Below are positions 21,295 to 29,294 of a stretch of 64,000 nucleotides of DNA, piece by piece. The DNA is taken from contig NZ_FUHU01000009.1 in assembly GCF_900163565.1 (NCBI RefSeq), positions 16,797-80,796 on the forward strand, read 5' to 3'. The notes beneath the pieces are model-generated. The model had not been told where the DNA came from, ran no database searches, and worked only from the letters and a program-made list of their open reading frames with translations. The position numbers and the translations under genes were made by a program. This DNA is from Agrococcus casei LMG 22410 (lineage in GTDB: Bacteria; Actinomycetota; Actinomycetes; Actinomycetales; Microbacteriaceae). How positions within the stretch are numbered: position 1 is the stretch's first letter; each line of letters opens with the position of its first letter.

Positions 21295-22055
21295 CTCGAG
21301 AACTCCGCACCAGCCTGCGGCGCATGCGGTGAGGGCTGCACATCGGCCCCCAGAATGTCGCTCGCATCGTCGAGCGGCGTGTAGCCGACGGCGTGCCCGG
21401 GCTCGAGCGACCAGAATCGATGCCGATTCGCCGAGACGCCGTAGAACACGCTGAACGGCTGCTCTGCCGTCATGGCGGCTTCGAAGGCGCGCGTCATGTC
21501 GCCGGGGCTCAGCCAGGTCGCTGCGTCGCGAGGCACTACAGGCGCTGCCTTGAAGCTGCCGATGCGCAGGTTGCAGACGCGCAGGCCGAACTTGTCTGCG
21601 TAGAGGCGTGTGAGGGCCTCGACAGCTGCCTTGCTGGCTCCGTAGAGGCCGTCGGGGCGGATGGTCGACTGGTCGTCGAGCATCGCGTCGACAGGGTGGA
21701 ATCCGGTGGCCCGGTTGCTCGAGGCATAGACGAGGTGCCGCACTCCCTGGGTTCGCATCGCCTCGAGCAGATTGTGTGTTCCGAGGGCGTTGACCCTGAG
21801 CAGCGCTTCGTACGGCGCCTCATCGGGCACCGCAGCGAGGTGGATGACGCCGTCGACACCCGCGACGACGGGCGTGATCGACGCGGGGTCGGTCACGTCG
21901 AATGCGAGGCTGACTTCGTTGTCTGCAGGGTCAGCCGGCGCCTGCAGGTCTGCAACTACGAGGCGCTGCACCCGATCGCGCAGGTGGCGCCGAAGCACCC
22001 TGCCGATGCTGCCGTCAGCGCCCGTGAGCGCCCAGGTCGATTCACTCAGCTTCAT
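21264..22055 (-). CDS. NAD-dependent epimerase/dehydratase, uronate-dehydrogenase-like
   Basis: A 263-residue extended SDR: TGADGSIGRVLRRHL at the N-terminus, HLAAVPDEAPYEALL, YASSNRATGFHP and the catalytic RPDGLYGASKA (Tyr-x3-Lys). The pattern IGSFKAAP...TWLS and total length match uronate dehydrogenases, which oxidise hexuronates to aldarolactones. No other hexuronate genes are adjacent, so the substrate is inferred only from similarity. Start lies 6 nt behind TACCTT. Confidence 0.8.
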   Translation of the reverse strand: MKLSESTWALTGADGSIGRVLRRHLRDRVQRLVVADLQAPADPADNEVSLAFDVTDPASITPVVAGVDGVIHLAAVPDEAPYEALLRVNALGTHNLLEAMRTQGVRHLVYASSNRATGFHPVDAMLDDQSTIRPDGLYGASKAAVEALTRLYADKFGLRVCNLRIGSFKAAPVVPRDAATWLSPGDMTRAFEAAMTAEQPFSVFYGVSANRHRFWSLEPGHAVGYTPLDDASDILGADVQPSPHAPQAGAEFSSQEFTLRSMR

Positions 22056-22061
22056 GCCCCC

Positions 22062-22067
22062 AAGGTA
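22062..22067 (-). promoter_or_regulatory. -10 box TACCTT, leaderless-type (uronate-DH-like gene)
   Basis: On the minus strand TACCTT is followed by 6 nt and the ATG at 22055. Confidence 0.6.
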
Positions 22068-22105
22068 CGCGGGAATGCAGGCCCAATGGGCTTGGTTCCA
22101 CCTGC

Positions 22106-23155
22106 ATGCGCGCATTCGGATTCTTGAGTTTCGGCCACTACGGCTCTGGCCCCGCCGACAACGGCTTTGACGCCAGGGCATCGCTGCACAGTGCGCTCGA
22201 CCTCGCGGTCGGAGCAGATGAGCTGGGCGTCAACGGCGCGTACTTCAGGGTGCATCACTTCGCCAAGCAGAATGCGTCGCCCATGCCGTTGCTGAGCGCC
22301 ATCGCCGCCCGCACCAAGGGCATCGAAGTCGGCACCGGCGTCATCGACATGCGGTACGAGAACCCGCTGTATCTCGCAGAAGAGGCTGCTGCTCTCGACC
22401 TACTCTCAGACGGACGAGTGGCTCTCGGCATCAGCCGCGGCTCACCCGAGCCCGCACGCCGTGGCTGGGAGGCATTCGGCTACGAAGGCGATGCGCCAGC
22501 GGGGGCCGACATGGCGCGCGAGAAGTTCGCGAAGTTCATGCGGGCAGTTCGCGGCGAGACGATGACGGATGCCGACCCGGCGCAGTTCGGACCGGGCCAG
22601 CGCCTGCGGGTCGAGCCGCACTCCCCCGAGCTGCACAAGCACATCTGGTGGGGCGCCGGCTCACGCGACACAGCGCGCTGGGCTGGCGAGCAGGGCGTCA
22701 ACATGATGAGCTCGACCCTGCTCACAGAAGCAGACGGAACCGCCTTCGGCGACCTGCAGGCCGAGCAGATCGACGTGTTTCGACAGTCGTTCGCGGATGC
22801 GGGGCACGGCTGGACGCCGCGGGTCTCAGTCAGTCGCAGCGTGTTTCCGATCATGGACAACCGCGACCGGCTGTATTTCGGGCTCGGCGGTCGGGAGTCG
22901 AACGACCAGATCGGCGTCATCGACGGCCTGCGGTCGACCTTCGGCAAGACCTATGCCGACACCCCCGACAGACTCATCGAACAGCTGCGGGACGACGCTG
23001 CGGTCATGAGTGCAGACACCCTCATGCTGACCGTGCCCAACCAGCTCGGCACCGAGTTCAACCTGCACATCCTCGAGTCGTTCGCGAAGCACGTCGCGCC
23101 GGAACTCGGTTGGAAGCCGAACACAGAGGGGCCGGTCGAGGGCGACGCAGCCTGA
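22106..23155 (+). CDS. LLM-class flavin-dependent oxidoreductase
   Basis: A 349-residue bacterial-luciferase-like monooxygenase: FGFLSFGHYGSG at the N-terminus, GVNGAYFRVHHF, PMPLLSAIAARTKGIEVGTGVIDMR split into the usual TIM-barrel strands, and GRVALGISRGSP. Family members use FMNH2 or F420. The substrate is not predictable. It is divergent from the uronate-dehydrogenase-like gene with 50 bp between starts. Confidence 0.87.
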   Translation: MRAFGFLSFGHYGSGPADNGFDARASLHSALDLAVGADELGVNGAYFRVHHFAKQNASPMPLLSAIAARTKGIEVGTGVIDMRYENPLYLAEEAAALDLLSDGRVALGISRGSPEPARRGWEAFGYEGDAPAGADMAREKFAKFMRAVRGETMTDADPAQFGPGQRLRVEPHSPELHKHIWWGAGSRDTARWAGEQGVNMMSSTLLTEADGTAFGDLQAEQIDVFRQSFADAGHGWTPRVSVSRSVFPIMDNRDRLYFGLGGRESNDQIGVIDGLRSTFGKTYADTPDRLIEQLRDDAAVMSADTLMLTVPNQLGTEFNLHILESFAKHVAPELGWKPNTEGPVEGDAA

Positions 23156-23170
23156 GTGCAGCGATCGACT

Positions 23171-23554
23171 CTACGACGCAGCTTCCGCCGCCCGGTTCGC
23201 GGCGGCGGCGGCCGCAATCAGACACCCAACCATCCACACGCTGGAGCCGAGGATGAACGTGGCCGCAGAAACCATTGCAATGTGCTCTGCAACCCCCACC
23301 AGCGGAAGCAGTCCGCTCAGGACGGCGACGGAAGAACCGACAATCGACCCGACTGCTCCCACGGCTGTCTTCCTTGCTCCGGCGCGGTGTCCTGCGGCCC
23401 AAGCGGCGTCGGACGCCAGCGTCTGGCGCGTGCGAATGCCGACGAGTCGGTTTCGCTTCAGCGCGCCCTGCGAACCGAGCCTGCCCACCCACAGAACGAC
23501 GAAGCTTGCGATCAGGAGGAGCACGGCCGCACCGAGGACCGCAACAACGTTCAT
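23171..23554 (-). CDS. SdpI-family-like small membrane protein
   Basis: A 127-residue protein with three hydrophobic helices. Between helix 1 and 2 it has NRLVGIRTRQTLASDAAWAAGHRAG, which resembles the GIRTxxTLxSxxxWxxxH motif of SdpI-family proteins (SdpI is the immunity factor against the SdpC toxin in Bacillus). No toxin gene is adjacent, so an immunity role is not implied. It ends 15 bp from the stop of the LLM gene, convergent. Confidence 0.7.
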   Translation of the reverse strand: MNVVAVLGAAVLLLIASFVVLWVGRLGSQGALKRNRLVGIRTRQTLASDAAWAAGHRAGARKTAVGAVGSIVGSSVAVLSGLLPLVGVAEHIAMVSAATFILGSSVWMVGCLIAAAAAANRAAEAAS

Positions 23555-23574
23555 CGTCCGATCCTAACCAGGCG

Positions 23575-23712
23575 CACCATCCGCTGGTGTGGCGGGTGGA
23601 CGAGCGCTTCGAGAGTGAATCAGCCTTCAGGCTGCATCAGAGACGGGCCGCCGCAAGCGCCTGGGGCCGTCAAACTGCAGGCATCGAGCGCGACTGCAGC
23701 ATCACTGGTTGA
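23575..23712 (+). pseudogene. C-terminal remnant of an antibiotic-biosynthesis-monooxygenase-like gene
   Basis: The plus-strand frame ending in TGA at 23712 reads VWRVDERFESESAFRLHQRR and then AAASAWGRQTAGIERDC. This resembles the C-terminal half of small ABM-domain monooxygenases (ERFESExAFxxHQ...). No start codon or N-terminal half is present, and the frame runs backwards into the SdpI-like gene. It is read as a decayed remnant. The match is from memory of the family pattern and is tentative. Confidence 0.35.
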
Positions 23713-23845
23713 GGCCTTCGCCTCGATCTCGAGCCGCGTCGCGAATGCCGGCCGCGACGGCTTTTCGGATCACCCAGTACAGGGCATAGAAGCCGACTGC
23801 TGCGAATACGACCGAAAGTGCAAGACCTGTCAGGGGATCGCTCAT
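23702..23845 (-). CDS. Possible 47-residue single-span membrane protein
   Basis: ATG at 23845 opens 47 codons ending in TGA. After MSDPLTG there is a clean hydrophobic helix (LALSVVFAAVGFYALYWVI) followed by a positively charged stretch RKAVAAGIRDAARDRGEG, which is the topology expected for an inserted small protein with the C-terminus inside. No ribosome-binding site or TANNNT box is evident, so it may be non-coding; the amphipathic composition is the main support. Confidence 0.45.
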   Translation of the reverse strand: MSDPLTGLALSVVFAAVGFYALYWVIRKAVAAGIRDAARDRGEGLNQ

Positions 23846-23943
23846 GAGGGAATGCTATCGCTGAGGCCACCGCCCGCTGCCGAGTTCTGCCGTCGTCCAA
23901 GCGATAAGCCGAGCGCCGCAGCCAGCATCTGCGAGTCTCTGGG

Positions 23944-23949
23944 TAGGAT
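23944..23949 (+). promoter_or_regulatory. -10 box TAGGAT, leaderless-type (TIGR02206 gene)
   Basis: TAGGAT is followed by 6 nt and GTG at 23956, which supports GTG rather than the in-frame ATG five codons later. Confidence 0.6.
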
Positions 23950-23955
23950 TCGACC

Positions 23956-24732
23956 GTGGAGTTCGACCCAATGCAGCTCGGACGCATGCCGCCCTACGGA
24001 ACAGAGCATGTCGCGATGCTCGTCGTGCTCGTGGCGGCCGCAGCAGCCGCGGTGATCTGGGCTCGCCGCAGCGGCCTCACACCCCGCACTGAGCGCATCC
24101 TCTCCGTCGCCGGATGGGCGTATCTCGTGCTGTCGCTCGCCTGGTCGACCTGGGACCTGCTGCCGCAGAACTTCACTGTCGAGCAGTCGATCCCCATGCA
24201 CCTGTCGGATGTGCTGCGCATCATCACGGCGATCGCCCTCATCACGAGAGCGCCGCTGGCGATTGCGATCAGCTTCTATTGGGGCCTCACCCTGAACCTG
24301 CAGTCGATCGTGACTCCTGACCTGAACTACATCACCCATCCGTCGATCGACTTCGCCTCGTACTGGATCTTCCACGGGCTCGCACTCATCGTGCCGCTTG
24401 TCATGGTGTTCGGGCTGGGCTACCGCGTCACCTGGCGCGCGTACGCCTGGGCGTTCGGCAGCCTCCTCGTCTGGGCCGGGGTCGCCGCACTCGTGAACAC
24501 CGCGACCGGCAGCAACTACGGCTATCTGTCACATGCTCCGGCCGGCCCCTCGATACTCGACATCATGGGCGGCTGGCCCACGTATCTGCTGGTGGAGGCA
24601 GTCGCGATCCTCGCCGTCTGGGCGCTGATGACGCTGCCGTGGGCGATCCTGCAGCGTCGCTCCCCTGCCCCGGCGGTGGGGCGGATGCGCGTCATGCGTC
24701 TCGCAGACAGCCGCCGCCCCGAAGTAGTCTGA
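23956..24732 (+). CDS. YwaF/TIGR02206-family membrane protein
   Basis: A 258-residue integral membrane protein with about seven helices. Typical family features are FTVEQSIPMHLSDVLRI (the membrane-embedded Leu-His-Leu) and YWGLTLNLQSIVTPD. Function is unknown. The GTG start is preferred because of the leaderless-type -10 box. Its last codons overlap the -10 box of glsA. Confidence 0.8.
   Translation: MEFDPMQLGRMPPYGTEHVAMLVVLVAAAAAAVIWARRSGLTPRTERILSVAGWAYLVLSLAWSTWDLLPQNFTVEQSIPMHLSDVLRIITAIALITRAPLAIAISFYWGLTLNLQSIVTPDLNYITHPSIDFASYWIFHGLALIVPLVMVFGLGYRVTWRAYAWAFGSLLVWAGVAALVNTATGSNYGYLSHAPAGPSILDIMGGWPTYLLVEAVAILAVWALMTLPWAILQRRSPAPAVGRMRVMRLADSRRPEVV
24725..24730 (+). promoter_or_regulatory. 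-10 box TAGTCT, leaderless-type (glsA)
   Basis: TAGTCT lies inside the last codons of the preceding gene and is followed by 6 nt and GTG at 24737. Confidence 0.6.
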
Positions 24733-24736
24733 CGGT

Positions 24737-25948
24737 GTGCAGACACCGATACCGGAGTACCTGACAGAACTGCTCGACGACTGCGCGGGCGACACCAGCG
24801 GTGCGACAGCCGACTACATCCCTGAGCTCGGCGAAGCCGACCCCAATCGCCTCGCTCTGGCACTCTGCACCCCCGATGGCACGGTCTACAGCGTCGGCGA
24901 CGACAGCATCGAGTTCACGATCCAGTCGATCTCGAAGCCGTTCGCATACGCGCTGGCGCTGCGCGACCGCGGCATGGAAGAGGTCGACGAGCACGTGGGC
25001 GTCGAGCCGAGCGGCGATCCGTTCAATGAGATCTCGGTCGATCCTGAATCGGGCAGACCGCGCAATCCGATGATCAACATCGGCGCCATCACGACACACT
25101 GTCTCGTCGGCAACCCGTCGCTCACCACAAAGGCTCGCGCCGCGGTCGTGCTCGACGGGCTCTCGCGATTCGCCGGACGCACGCTCGAAGTCGACGAGAG
25201 CGTGCACGCCTCCGAGTACTCGACTCGCTACCGAAACGTGGCGCTGGCCTCCATGGCTCGCAGCAACGGCTTCATCGACATCGAGCCCGATGACGCTGTC
25301 TGGGGCTACACGATGCAGTGCTCGGCACTCGTGACGGTGCGCGACCTGTCAGTCATGGCGATGACGCTGGCCCTCGGCGGACGCAACCCCGTCACCGGCG
25401 AGCAGGTCGTGCCGCAGTGGGTGTGCCGCCAGGTGCTCTCGGTCATGACGACGTGCGGAATGTACGACGCTGCCGGAGACTGGCTCTCGCACGTGGGCAT
25501 TCCGGCCAAGAGCGGAGTCTCGGGCGGGCTGCTCGGGTCGCTGCCCGGTCAGGTGGGCATCGGCGCGTTCTCGCCCCGTCTCGACGACTTCGGCAACAGC
25601 GTGCGCGGCGTGCAGCTGTGCGAGCGGCTCTCGGCCGACATGAGCCTGCACATCATGGAGCTTCCGCCGCCCTCGATCGACGCGATCGGATGGCGCAGCC
25701 AGACCGATGACGGTGACCCGCTGATCGTCGTGCAGGGGCCCATGACCTTTCCCACTGCCGAGCTCGTGCTTCGCAGGTTCGAGCAGCTGCCCGACAACGG
25801 CTGCGGCATTGTCATCGATCTGAACCCTGTGACGCGCATCAACAGGGTCGGTGCGCGCATGCTGCACGAGGGCATCCGCAGACTGGAGCAGGACGGCCAC
25901 ACCGTGACCGTCCTGCAGCCTGAAGGGCTTCTCGCTAGTCTCTCGTGA
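24737..25948 (+). CDS. glsA: Glutaminase with C-terminal STAS domain
   Basis: A 403-residue protein. Residues 1 to about 300 are a serine-dependent beta-lactamase-like glutaminase: S64-I-S-K67 provides the Ser-x-x-Lys catalytic pair, with NPMINIGAI, EYSTRYRN and GIPAKSGVSGG as further active-site blocks. It hydrolyses L-glutamine to glutamate and ammonia. Residues 320-403 form a STAS-type fold (VVIVDLNP-like GCGIVIDLNPVTRINRVGA), known from anti-sigma-factor antagonists and fused to GlsA in some actinobacteria. The STAS domain may regulate or localise the enzyme. The 3' end overlaps the convergent PepSY lipoprotein gene by 14 bp. Confidence 0.92.
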   Translation: MQTPIPEYLTELLDDCAGDTSGATADYIPELGEADPNRLALALCTPDGTVYSVGDDSIEFTIQSISKPFAYALALRDRGMEEVDEHVGVEPSGDPFNEISVDPESGRPRNPMINIGAITTHCLVGNPSLTTKARAAVVLDGLSRFAGRTLEVDESVHASEYSTRYRNVALASMARSNGFIDIEPDDAVWGYTMQCSALVTVRDLSVMAMTLALGGRNPVTGEQVVPQWVCRQVLSVMTTCGMYDAAGDWLSHVGIPAKSGVSGGLLGSLPGQVGIGAFSPRLDDFGNSVRGVQLCERLSADMSLHIMELPPPSIDAIGWRSQTDDGDPLIVVQGPMTFPTAELVLRRFEQLPDNGCGIVIDLNPVTRINRVGARMLHEGIRRLEQDGHTVTVLQPEGLLASLS

Positions 25949-26567
25949 CCGAGCTGTCGTCGACCCAGACCTCGAGGTCGTCGTCATCGTCGGCATCCGT
26001 GTCGATGTCGTAGTGCAGGCGCCCGTCGTCCCACGACAAGGTCCAGCCTTCGAGCACGGTGTCAGCGCCGACCTCGGCCGCAGCCAGTTCGAGTGCCTCG
26101 GCAGGAGTCATGTCGTCGAACGTCACTTCGCGCTCGCTGTCGTCCTCGTCGTCGCGCTCGTGCTCGAGCACCTCGCCCGACGCTGCGCTCAGCGTGATGT
26201 CGTGGTCGGTCGTGCCGTCGAGCACGCTCACCTCGTAGACCCACTCGCCAGCGTCATCCGAGTGGTCGAGCTCGATCTCGTAGACGATGCCGCCGCCGGC
26301 AGCTTCGACAGCGGCCGAGACAGCCTGCTCGTGATCGGTCTCGGGGCTCTGGCCCCGCACGTCACGCTCGTCGTACTCACCCTCGGCCGTGTCGTCACCC
26401 TGTGACTCGTCGGTCGAGGTCGCCTCTTCGGTGCCCGTCGACTCAGTGGTTCCGCTGGCCCCCTCGGTCACTTCAGTCGCGTCGTCACCGGCGCTCGCGC
26501 ATCCGCTCAGGGCCAGTGCCGCAGCCACCATGCCTGCGAGTGCCATGGTCGTGGTTCGATTTCTCAT
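25935..26567 (-). CDS. PepSY-domain lipoprotein, highly acidic
   Basis: A 210-residue secreted lipoprotein: signal peptide MRNRTTTMALAG..., lipobox ALSGC at about residue 23, then a Thr/Ser/Glu-rich linker and two PepSY-like repeats (around residues 80-135 and 150-205), which in other proteins inhibit peptidases or bind the cell envelope. The C-terminus contains a run of aspartates. ATG at 26567 is preceded by a strong AAGGAGG, so this gene has a normal leader. Target unknown. Confidence 0.8.
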   Translation of the reverse strand: MRNRTTTMALAGMVAAALALSGCASAGDDATEVTEGASGTTESTGTEEATSTDESQGDDTAEGEYDERDVRGQSPETDHEQAVSAAVEAAGGGIVYEIELDHSDDAGEWVYEVSVLDGTTDHDITLSAASGEVLEHERDDEDDSEREVTFDDMTPAEALELAAAEVGADTVLEGWTLSWDDGRLHYDIDTDADDDDDLEVWVDDSSVTRD

Positions 26568-26613
26568 GTGATCCTCCTTGCCTTCGCAGCTTAGGAACAC
26601 CGCATTGCACGGG

Positions 26614-27915
26614 CTATGAAGCCTGCGTGAGGGTGCTCTCATCATCGGTGTAGAACGCGCGGATCGCTCCAGTGATCGCAGCGAGGTCGGCCGCCGAGGC
26701 CATCTCGCGCGCCGAGTGCATGCTGAGCAGCGGCACCCCGACGTCGACGGTGCGGATGCCGAGGCGCGTCGCAGTGAGCGGGCCGATGGTCGAGCCGCAC
26801 GGCACGTCGTTGTTCGAGACGAACGGCTGGGCTGTCGTGCCTGCTGTCTCGCACGAACGGCTCCACAGCGCAGCGCCCTCGGCGTCGCTGGCGTAGCGCT
26901 GGTTCGCGTTGACCTTCAGCAACGGTCCGCCGCCGAGCACCGGGTGGTGGCTCGGGTCGTGGAAGCCGGCGTAGTTCGGGTGCACCGCGTGCCCAGCGTC
27001 AGACGACACGCACCACGACCTGCGCAGCATGCGGCGCCTGGCATCCTCGTCATTGCCGATCGCACGCGAGGTGCGCAGCAGCACGTCTTCCAGAATCGGG
27101 CCAGAAGCGCCGGAGACCGTGCCGCTGCCGACCTCCTCATGGTCGAAGGCGGCGAACACGAGCACGTCGGTGCCGGTCGAGCCCTCGCCTGTTGCGTCGA
27201 GCATTGCCACGAGCGATGCGTGCACGCTCGAGAGGTTGTCCATGCGGCCGGCAGCAACGAACTCGCCGGCTGAGCCGAACAGTGCGCCGCGAGCAGTGTC
27301 GAACGCATAGAGGTCGTGGCCGGCGATCTCGTCAGCGGGAATGCCGGCGGATGCGGCGATCACCTCGAGCAGCGACGGCCCGCCTGCAGAGAGGGTCGCC
27401 GTGACCGGTGCTGTGTGCTCCTGCTTGCCGAGCTTCAGGCCCTCTTCATTGACGCTTCGGTTGAGGTGGATTGCCAGCTGCGGGATGCGCATGATCGCAT
27501 CGGTTGCGACGAGGTGGGTCACACCGGCCTTGTCGACGACCTGGCCTGCGAGGCCGAGCTCGCGGTCGGTCCACGAGCCGATCAGGGGCCCGCCGTAGAC
27601 CTCGACGGCAGCCTGCTCATAGCCGACCGCCGCGGTGCGAACGCCGGGCTTGAGCTTGAACGACGGCGAATCGGTGTGCGAGCCGACGATGCGGAACGCG
27701 GTCGTGTCGTTGGTCTGCTCGGGAATCCACCAGGCGACCACGGCTCCTCCGCGAACGATGAAGTGACCGCCGGGCGTGCCGCTCCAGGGCTCTCGCTCGT
27801 CCTGCTGGCGCCATCCGGCATCGGTCAGCCTGCGGGCCGTCTCGGCGGCTGCGTGGTAGCTCGACGGCGAGGCCGCCACGAAATCGAACAGGTCATTTGC
27901 GTGCGTTGCAGACAT
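26614..27915 (-). CDS. M18-family aminopeptidase
   Basis: A 433-residue zinc metallo-aminopeptidase of the M18 (aspartyl aminopeptidase-like) family. Metal ligands and catalytic residues lie in VGSHTDSPSFKLKP, FAAFDHEEVGSG and the C-terminal LLSMHSAREM. It probably removes N-terminal residues from peptides in the cytoplasm. Start is 6 nt behind TAGGCT and divergent from the SseB-like gene 53 bp away. Confidence 0.92.
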   Translation of the reverse strand: MSATHANDLFDFVAASPSSYHAAAETARRLTDAGWRQQDEREPWSGTPGGHFIVRGGAVVAWWIPEQTNDTTAFRIVGSHTDSPSFKLKPGVRTAAVGYEQAAVEVYGGPLIGSWTDRELGLAGQVVDKAGVTHLVATDAIMRIPQLAIHLNRSVNEEGLKLGKQEHTAPVTATLSAGGPSLLEVIAASAGIPADEIAGHDLYAFDTARGALFGSAGEFVAAGRMDNLSSVHASLVAMLDATGEGSTGTDVLVFAAFDHEEVGSGTVSGASGPILEDVLLRTSRAIGNDEDARRRMLRRSWCVSSDAGHAVHPNYAGFHDPSHHPVLGGGPLLKVNANQRYASDAEGAALWSRSCETAGTTAQPFVSNNDVPCGSTIGPLTATRLGIRTVDVGVPLLSMHSAREMASAADLAAITGAIRAFYTDDESTLTQAS

Positions 27916-27921
27916 GCCGAC

Positions 27922-27927
27922 AGCCTA
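27922..27927 (-). promoter_or_regulatory. -10 box TAGGCT, leaderless-type (M18 peptidase)
   Basis: On the minus strand TAGGCT is followed by 6 nt and ATG at 27915. Confidence 0.6.
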
Positions 27928-27956
27928 ACCGGGGTGGCGCTGTGACTCACGGCTCA

Positions 27957-27962
27957 TAGACT
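27957..27962 (+). promoter_or_regulatory. -10 box TAGACT, leaderless-type (SseB-like gene)
   Basis: TAGACT is followed by 6 nt and ATG at 27969; it is divergent to the M18 promoter 30 bp away. Confidence 0.6.
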
Positions 27963-27968
27963 GGACGG

Positions 27969-28370
27969 ATGACTGACGAACAGCAGGATCAGCCCGAAAT
28001 CGACTACGCGCCCCTGACGGATGTTGTCAACGCGCTCGGCCGAGGCGAAGAGCCGCCCGCTGAGTTCAACGCGACGCTGCTGGACTCAACGCTCGTCATG
28101 CCGCTTCGCATGAATGAAGAAGACCCGAGTGCGTCGCCTGAGCCGCTCACGATCGAGGCGCAGGGCAACAAGCTTGTGCTGTGCTTCACTGAGCCGTCGC
28201 CCAAGCTCGCGGCCAAGGTCGCCGAGGCGACCCAGACGTTCGCCCCCGTCAAGGCAGCCCTCATCATCAAGGGGCTCGGCGAAGGTTTCGGCCTGCTCGT
28301 CGAAGCCGAAGAGGGCGCCGTCGGCATCCGCGAAGCAGACCTCGCAGAGCTCAAGGCCTCGCTGCAGTAG
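27969..28370 (+). CDS. SseB-like domain protein
   Basis: A 133-residue soluble acidic protein. The pattern DVVNALGRGEEPPAEFNATLLDSTLVMPLR followed by a C-terminal GLGEGFGLLVE...ADLAELKASL recalls the SseB N-terminal domain family, short proteins common in actinobacteria with unknown function. No partner gene is evident. It converges on the alpha/beta hydrolase gene. Confidence 0.6.
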   Translation: MTDEQQDQPEIDYAPLTDVVNALGRGEEPPAEFNATLLDSTLVMPLRMNEEDPSASPEPLTIEAQGNKLVLCFTEPSPKLAAKVAEATQTFAPVKAALIIKGLGEGFGLLVEAEEGAVGIREADLAELKASLQ

Positions 28371-28382
28371 CGGCCGAGGCGG

Positions 28383-29186
28383 TCACTCGGCGTCGAGGAA
28401 CGCGCGAAGAATTGCAGTGAACTGCTCGGGCTGCGCCGAGTGCACCCAGTGTCCCGATTCGCGGATCGTGACTTTGCGCGCCCTCGGAAAGAGCTCGCGC
28501 ATCCGATCATTCGACGCGTCGGTGACGTAGTCGGACTTGCCGCCAGCGATCCACACGACCGGGCGGTCGTACTCCAGGCCCTCGCTGGCCGGGAACCCAC
28601 CGATCTTCGCGAGGCTGTCGAACAGCAGGTCGAGGTTCGGCTGCCACTCGAATCCGTCGTCTCCCCTGCGCAGATTCTGCATCAGGAATCCGCGAATCGT
28701 GCGGCTCGGGATCGGGTCTGACAGCAGCTCGTCAGCGTCGGCGCGCTTCGACACGGCATCGAGGTCGAGCGCCTTCAGCGAGCCCAGCAGGTGCACGAAC
28801 TCGTCGCCCGCATTCGTGCGGTCGGTGGGTGCGATGTCGACGACCGCCAGCCGGGCGATCAGGTCGGGGTGCCGCAGCGCCATCACCATGGCGACCTTGC
28901 CACCGAGAGAATGGCCGACGAGCGTGAAGTCGCCGAGGTCCATCGAGGCGAGGTGCTCAGCCACGCTGTCGGCCAGCGCCTCGTAGTCGAACGTCTCGGT
29001 CCAGACCGAGTCACCGTGGTTCGGCAGATCGACGAGCACCGAGCGGTACTCGGGCTCGAGGCCCTTCGCGATCGTCAGGAAGTTCTTGCCGCGCCCCATG
29101 AGGCCGTGCAGGAACACGACTGCCGGGGCCGTCTCAGGGCCGATCACCTGGGTCTTGATGCTGGATGCTGTGGCGGAATCGTTCAC
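28383..29186 (-). CDS. Alpha/beta-fold hydrolase
   Basis: A 267-residue hydrolase with the oxyanion segment VVFLHGLMGRGKNF, nucleophile elbow VGHSLGGKVAMVMA (Ser), and C-terminal His in IRESGHWVHS. It resembles YbfF/esterase-type hydrolases. GTG at 29186 was chosen because TACGCT lies 7 nt upstream; longer in-frame extensions show no conservation. Substrate not predictable. Confidence 0.88.
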   Translation of the reverse strand: MNDSATASSIKTQVIGPETAPAVVFLHGLMGRGKNFLTIAKGLEPEYRSVLVDLPNHGDSVWTETFDYEALADSVAEHLASMDLGDFTLVGHSLGGKVAMVMALRHPDLIARLAVVDIAPTDRTNAGDEFVHLLGSLKALDLDAVSKRADADELLSDPIPSRTIRGFLMQNLRRGDDGFEWQPNLDLLFDSLAKIGGFPASEGLEYDRPVVWIAGGKSDYVTDASNDRMRELFPRARKVTIRESGHWVHSAQPEQFTAILRAFLDAE

Positions 29187-29193
29187 GCTCCCC

Positions 29194-29199
29194 AGCGTA
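29194..29199 (-). promoter_or_regulatory. -10 box TACGCT, leaderless-type (alpha/beta hydrolase)
   Basis: On the minus strand TACGCT is followed by 7 nt and GTG at 29186. Confidence 0.55.
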
Positions 29200-29294
29200 C
29201 TGACCGTGACACGCAATGCACCCTGTTCAATCAAGTGACGCTGTGCAAAGCTGAAAGCGAGACGCGTGCCAATCGACGCGACAAGGGAGTCACG

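Noticed and set aside
23171..23554. SdpI-like protein as part of an Sdp toxin-immunity operon
   Set aside because: No SdpA, SdpB, SdpC or SdpR-like gene is adjacent; the family is widespread without toxins.
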